The notes under the pieces are model-generated. The model did not search any database, was not told the DNA's origin, and worked only from the letters and a program-made list of their open reading frames with translations. Positions 58,501 to 64,000 of a stretch of 64,000 bases of DNA are shown piece after piece. A program made the position numbers and the translations under genes. Positions within the stretch are counted from its first letter, which is position 1; every line of letters begins with the position of its first letter. This DNA comes from Isoetes taiwanensis (lineage: Eukaryota > Streptophyta > Lycopodiopsida > Isoetales > Isoetaceae). The DNA lies in contig JAJEKV010000505.1 of NCBI GenBank assembly GCA_021234155.1, forward strand, positions 1-64,000, written 5' to 3'.

Positions 58501-60949
58501 AGCACTTGGTGCACTCGATGTATGTGGTCCTGCTTCATCCTGAGGTGTTGCCTCCATCACCAAAGTGGCCTTTAGTTATCCCCGAGCCTCATCGTAAAAG
58601 CACCGGCGATGGGTATGGGATAAATAAGCACAATTTCATTAATTTTGGACAATACGAATTTATGGACCATTTTTAATGCACTTGCATGAATGACTCTTTT
58701 CATACACTAATTGACATCCCCCAAAGTATTGCATATGCCTTCACAAACCGCATCGCGTATCGTGATAGTGCTCCGGTATCTTCTTCTTGTTGGACGGCCC
58801 AAACATAGTCGATAGTCTCTATCTCTATGTAGTCACTAGCGGTCATTGGCTTCCATCTCCCACGTTAGACACAAGACATCAGGCGGGCATAGGTTTATCT
58901 TTTCGCGGACCAATGCTTTCGCGGTGATGGCTTGCGGCTTTGGTGGTACATATTTGGTCACTCAAACTCAAAAACTAGAGGCCCAATGTGCCGGTCAACC
59001 TCTCATCATCATCAAAGATGTGCACATGTTATTGAAATATGTAAAATATATGAAATCACATACCTATTTCTCGCCTTGTACAAAAATGAATCGTCCGGTT
59101 GCAAGAGAGAAATCTCCAAGAAGAACTTCACGGATGGCTCGTCAAATGGACATTCATGTTCTTACACGGTGAGACGCCTTGATACTGAAACAATAGATAG
59201 TGCCAACTTCGGATGAAATTGCCTTCTTGTTAAAAGTCCAAGTAGCTCAAGTCTTGGATGGCACATATAGCTTTGTCATGTAGTAGTCCATATATAATGA
59301 AATAGTCCAAAAAGCACAATTTCATTATTTTTTGGTCGACCTGTGAACATCCGATTACGTAAGAAAATACGAGACTATTCGAAGATATTGTGATGCCATG
59401 CACCGCGATGATGTCACATTCTAATTATTCAAGGTATACCTAGTTAATGGTGTTGCCCCATTACATCTTCCACCGCCTTTCTTTAGACTTCAAGGTGTCG
59501 CTCAATGTCAACTCGATGCACAACATCATGGTTCCGAGTCTTTAGGCTCCCCCTAAAGTATCTGCACCCTCCATGGGCAACAAACCCTTTGGCAACCAGG
59601 CGTCCACCTTTGTCGGGAACCCCTTCGGTTATGGATCTTCAATCCTAGAAACCCGGTCACACGATGAAAGATATATCATTACAAATGGTCAGGCCTCATT
59701 TTCAAAGCATAATACATGAAAATCATAAAACTTGGTGAAAATGTCTTTAAAAAAGGAGAGAGAAAAATGACTCACATTAATGAGCCCAAATTGGATAGAC
59801 AAACCAACCCCAGGCCAATCAAAGGCCGTCAGCCCAATTTATGGGCTAAAAATTTTTTTTTTTTTTTTTTTTTGCCCTTAAATTTATTCGCCCAATTTGG
59901 ACCTAAAATTGGCTCTCCCTTATTTGGGCTCTCAAATTGGCCGTCCGCCTCTATTTGATTGCATAAGATTGGCCTTTATATGTGCATAAAATTAGGATCC
60001 CATTTCGTTGTAACTAGATTTGGTCTTCAAAGATGTCGCAGGCACATCCTTAATTCAAATCCCGCCACAACTAGCTATGTGATTTCGGATAAAAAGCTCT
60101 AACCTCTTCTTGAAGCCTAAGATGTGTCTCATCATCTCATCATGAGTGTCGCAATGCATAATGCAACTCTTAGCTAAGAGCATTAACCAAAGGAGATCAA
60201 CCACACGATTAAACATTTAAATTACAATAAAACTACTCTAGAATAGCAATAAGATTACAACTTCAAAAAAAAAACTACAAAGTAGTAGTGCATTACACTA
60301 GTATATGCTATGTGCGAATAAAAAGACAAAATCTACCTTGTGGTGGCAAACTACCAGTCAAGAGCCAAAGATGGATGGCAAGATGTCTAGAACATAGAAT
60401 GGGTAGTAAGAGCTTTTTGGCAATATTAAAGTCGAGGGGGAAATTCAAATTTGAATTTTGAATTTCAATAACCACACGTGGCAACTTTATTTTAAATTTT
60501 AAATAGTCATAAAAAGGGGGTTTATTTTGTGATGCATTATGGGCCCACCAAATATCCCCATGATCTTTCCTTTATGATGCCACGTGCCATCCTCCATGCA
60601 ACCTTTATCCATCGCTTTTCAAATATTAGGACATCATTTTAGAGCTGCAAGGTGGTTGTTTTCTTCCTCCTCCATTGGGTGTGTGCTCGTCGAGGAAGGT
60701 GCCCATCTTTTAGAAGACTTTTTGAAGCATTTTTGCATGTCTAAGACCATTGAAAGGTTAGTGCATTTCATTTTTATTGCTTTTAGTTCTTTTTTATATA
60801 GTTTTGTCCTCCTTACATGCTTTATATATGCACCTCAAATGTTGTTCCCCTACTTTTGACATGGATGATCCTTCCTTTTCTTGCTTTTGGTGGGGATACA
60901 TGTCCTTGCTTTTCTCTTATCTTGCTATTCGACATGCATGTTGCCCACC
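55561..60949. other. No gene supported
   Basis: Frames on both strands (for example 56397-56092 minus, 58538-58125 minus, 58846-59172 plus) lack recognisable motifs. Long T runs lie at 55600-55610 and 59850-59872. GCCCAATTT words at 59780-59940 are related to the array that begins at 60950. Confidence 0.4.
58064..58099. repeat. Twin 16-bp palindromes
   Basis: ATAAGACATGTCTTAT, its own reverse complement, occurs at 58064-58079 and 58084-58099. A decayed copy follows near 58130. They could form a cruciform or be inverted binding sites. Confidence 0.6.
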
Positions 60950-62130
60950 AGCATAGAGCCCCTCCAAGCACTCGTAACAAGCATTCCAACGAGCTAATGT
61001 AACGCCCTAAAACAGAGTCCAAAACCAAAAAGTTATGTCGAGAAACCTACACTATACCACCCTTTGAGCCCCTCAAATTGGCGCCCGTCCAATTTAAGCC
61101 CAATTTACGAGCCAATCTCTATAAATAGTATGCTTCATTAGTGCTCTATCAAAGCCCTCTGAACAAGCTTTCCAACGAGATAAAAAAATGCCAAAATCGG
61201 AGTCGGATGCAAAAAGTTATGCCAAAAAACTATTTTGCCACCCCGAACCCTTTAAATTGGGCGCCCAATTTGAGCCCAATTTTATGAGCCCATCTCTATA
61301 AATAGTATGCTTCATTAGTGCTCTATCAAAGCCCTCTGAACAAGCTTTCCAATGAGATAAAAATGCCAAAATCTGAGGTCGGATGCAAAAGTTATGCCAA
61401 AAAATCTATTCTCGCCACCGGAACCCCTTAAATTGGGCGCCCCTTAATTTGAGCCCAATTCTACGAGCCATCTCTATAAATAGTATGCTTCATTAGTGCT
61501 CTATCAAAGCCCTCAAGAAGCTTTCCAACCAAATAAAAAATGCCAAAATGAGTCTGATGCAAAAGTTATGCCAAAAAATTTATTGATACCCCAAGGAACC
61601 CCTTAAATTGCGCCCGCCCAATTTGAGTCAATTTACGAGCCTATTTCTATAGATAGTATGCTTCATTAGTGCCTCTATCAAAGCCCTCTGAAGAAGCTTT
61701 CCAAAGAAATAAAAAATCTAAAATCGAGTCCGGATGCAAAAGTTATGCCAAAAATCTATTACGCCACCCCGAACCCCTTAAATTGGGCGCCCGCCCAATT
61801 TGAGTCAAATTTACGAGCCTATTTCTCTAAATAGTATGCTTCATTAGTGCCTCCATCAAAGCTCTTTGAAGAAGCTTCCAACGAGATAAAAATGCCAAAA
61901 TGGACTACGGATGCAAAAATTATACCAAAAATCTATTCTCGCCACCCCCGTAGCCCTTAAATTGGGCCAGCCCATTTGAGCCAAATTTGGGGACAATTTG
62001 TATAAACATTATGCCCAATTAGATATTTTATCAAAGATCTCTCGAACAAGTTTTTCAACGAGCTAAAGGGCGTCGGAACGAGTCGGGATGCAACGTCATG
62101 CCAAACAAATCTATTACGCCACCCGGAACC
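60950..62130. repeat. 177-bp satellite-like tandem array
   Basis: The word AGTATGCTTCATTA starts at 61127, 61304, 61482, 61655 and 61833, giving spacings of 177, 178, 173 and 178. A diverged sixth lies near 62007. Each unit contains CAAGCTTTCCAA.GA.ATAAA, AAAAGTTATGCCAAAAA, and GCCCAATTTGAGCC. About 6.7 units. The size is in the range of nucleosome-length satellites. Confidence 0.8.
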
Positions 62131-62300
62131 ATTTAAGGGGTTCCGTGGTGGCGTATCAGAACTTTTGGCATAACTTTTGCATTTGGATTCCATTTTCTAT
62201 GTTCTTTAGTTGGTTAGAAAGCTTGTTTGAGGACTTTAATAAACATAATAATTAAACATAATGTTCATACAAATGGGCTCCAAATTTGGCTCTTGGTCGA
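62131..62300. repeat. Inverted copy of the 177-bp unit
   Basis: ATTTAAGGGGTTCC, then TGGCATAACTTTTGC, then AGAAAGCTTG, then CAAATGGGCTCC is the reverse complement of the array unit. It meets the array head-on near 62134, so the junction is a long palindrome. Confidence 0.7.
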
Positions 62301-62739
62301 TCAAAGGTGCAAGGCAACACCATCTAGGGCAAATTGGGCCCGCCGGTTTGGCCCCTTTGGGGAAAAAACTTTTGCCATGCCCGCTTTGGCCCTTGGAACA
62401 TAATCTTTTGTTCTAACCGAACTTTTATTGTTGTGCAGAATCAAGGGCTATGAGAGTCTTGACAAATCGAGAAGTCTACCCACATGAGGTAGAAGAGGAG
62501 GAAAATAAGTCACCGAAGCTTCCAAGAATTCATGGAGAGGACTAAGCTTTGAATAGAAACAACGCCGCCATCTCATCTACCCCGCACGATTCGAAAATTT
62601 TGCATCATTCTAATAAAAACCCTATATTCTAAAAATTTGGGTTCATTTGAGGAGGCATATGGACTTAGGGAAAGTCCATATATAATGAAATTGTGCTTAA
62701 AATTGCTTCATCCTAAGCTATCCATTTTATGGTGGCGAT

Positions 62740-63348
62740 CACTCATAGATGTGTATGGGTAAACAACATTGTTCATCGATTTCGGCCCGAAGTCTCGCGG
62801 ATCCGCCCCTCTTTGCACGCAGAGGGATGAGACAATTGAGCGTAACGCTTTTTCTTGTGTCACCATGTTCGGACCGCTTGGCGATTGGCCGAAGTCTTTT
62901 CCATTGTGACTTGAATAGTCGACAGATCCTATTGTCGATCTATCCTAGTTCTTGGGACAAGTTGGCAAAGAGGGCTTTCCACTTAGCATCCGCTTGGATC
63001 ATGGTCCATCCGAAGAGACGAAATCTCCTCATCTTCAAGGGACAGCTCTTTTTGGATGCGCGCAAGTGCTTAGCGATGCCCGTAGTCGCATTGTGAAGGC
63101 GTACAAGTGTTCTTCCTTGAAGGATGACATCAAAAGTGTCATTTGGGAGCAATATCTTTGATTCGCACCTACTCATAGCAAATAGTTGTGCTCATAGTGA
63201 TCGTGTTCCTCTTTTTCTATGTTATGTATGTGGTGGGTAGTGTTGCTCTAGTGGATATCTTCTCCAGCGGGTTTTGAGTCCCCATGTACTCTTTGTATTC
63301 TTTTGAGTAATAAAGGTCCACGCTCATCAAAAAAAAAAAAAAAAAAAA
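62740..63348 (+). mobile_element. 5'-truncated LINE 3' end
   Basis: An A run of 20 (63329-63348) follows TTGAGTAATAAAGGTCC. Upstream, a frame reads AFHLASAWIMVHPKRRNLLI (about 62976-63035) and a second frame VKAYKCSSLKDDIKSVIWEQ, consistent with the C-terminal W..RN..F block and end of plant L1 ORF2. The 3' end resembles the insert ending at 23948. The 5' boundary and TSD were not found; the start given is approximate. Confidence 0.55.
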
Positions 63349-63494
63349 CTATTTCACATGCAATCTTTAAGCAACAGGTGCAACCTTTAAGCAACTTGGG
63401 TGATGCATTTCAAAACCACCACCAAGGCTAGGCGTTTCTTACTTTTTTTATGCAGGCTCACACAACATGCATATATTTAACTTTATGCTATATA

Positions 63495-64000
63495 CACTAC
63501 AAGAGGATGAGGGTATAGTGTCAACTCTTGTGTCAAGATATAAATGTAGTGGCAATTTTGTGTCAAAGGCTAGTACCTTGACACAAAGAGCTTCTATTGT
63601 GTCAAGAATGTGTCAATGTTGCAATGTCAAATATTTTGTCAAAATAATGACATCTTTTTGTCAAACTTATATTGTAATTTATGTGCACAATTATAACAAC
63701 TTCTAAACAAACGTTATGATTAAGTTGTGCCAACCTTTTCTGAAGTCTTATAACAAAATTTCATTCAATGTTCTATAAAAAATATGACATAATGTTTATC
63801 AAGTTTACGTTGCAAAATTATGGTTTGCCAAGATTCTAAGACGATTATCAACAGTTGTATCAAGGAAAGATATTGTTATAAACACTCAAAACCTAGTCAA
63901 ATGAAGGAGAATAGATGATAGTGAAGGGTACTTGGCAATACTGAGTTGGGACCGTAAGAGCACTTAACACTGCCCATTCGATAGGGGTCAGCCGTGCCTG
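63495..64000 (+). mobile_element. Second CACTA element, left end (runs off the window)
   Basis: It begins CACTACAAGAGG and is followed by many TTGTGTCAA and CTTGACACAA words in both orientations up to about 63660. These are the terminal repeat and subterminal array of a CACTA element, distinct from the one at 32671. The rest lies beyond 64000. Confidence 0.65.

Noticed and set aside
59849-59872. Long T run as a minus-strand LINE tail
   Set aside because: No LINE coding sequence and no target duplication nearby; a simple repeat is enough to explain it.
1-64000. CRISPR arrays, bacterial operons or organelle insertions
   Set aside because: No regularly spaced identical repeats with unique spacers, no bacterial gene layout, and no rRNA, tRNA or plastid gene sequence was recognised. 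The tandem arrays present are plant-type satellites and minisatellites.

Overview
The window is nuclear DNA of a land plant. The evidence is GT-AG split genes, a plant-type L1 LINE, CACTA and Helitron transposons, and fragments of plant host genes: protein phosphatase 5, an HHIP-like (HIPL) protein and an LRR receptor kinase. The species cannot be named from what is visible. It reads as a repeat-rich intergenic block. Only one long uninterrupted single-exon reading frame stands out (19082-19861, product not recognised). Almost every other recognisable protein is inside a mobile element or is a decayed copy.

Layout. 1-5.2 kb: two minus-strand stretches of an unrecognised decayed gene (116-530 and 3062-4622). 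Between them lie a 380-bp foldback hairpin and nested tandem duplications. 5.28-11.72 kb: a complete but frame-broken L1-type LINE on the minus strand, with a poly(A) tail and a perfect 14-bp target-site duplication (TSD). 12.5-13.2 kb: an inverted-repeat element. 14.4-15.1 kb: a HIPL pseudogene. 17.5-19.0 kb: shuffled tandem modules directly upstream of the orphan frame. 22.8-24 kb: small repeats and a 5'-truncated LINE with an 11-bp TSD.

24.575-31.965 kb: a 7.4-kb DNA transposon delimited here by about 30-bp terminal inverted repeats (TIRs) starting GGGCAAAAGTATG and a 4-bp TCAA duplication. It carries two convergent decayed genes. One is a transposase-like protein with DFAENY, DGCSSQFK and HGKG..DG blocks. 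The other is an unrecognised gene set that includes a RING-H2-type finger. This is the best candidate in the window for a poorly described system; a 4-bp-TSD superfamily such as Sola is possible but unproven.

32.671-41.881 kb: a 9.2-kb CACTA (EnSpm) element with a CAT duplication, GTAACGCGTT-type subterminal arrays and a TNP2-like transposase with good introns. It also holds two captured host fragments, an LRR receptor kinase tail and a coiled-coil exon. 42.602-50.504 kb: a 7.9-kb non-autonomous Helitron on the minus strand with a 5' TC end, a 3' hairpin and CTAG, inserted between A and T. It carries colinear exons of protein phosphatase 5.

50.5-64 kb: repeats dominate. They include a second copy of the foldback end, a set of GGATCACACCA hairpins, a 177-bp satellite-like array ending in an inverted copy, another 5'-truncated LINE tail, and the start of a second CACTA element that runs off the right edge. 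The elements act independently. The common theme is transposon-mediated capture and shuffling of host gene pieces.
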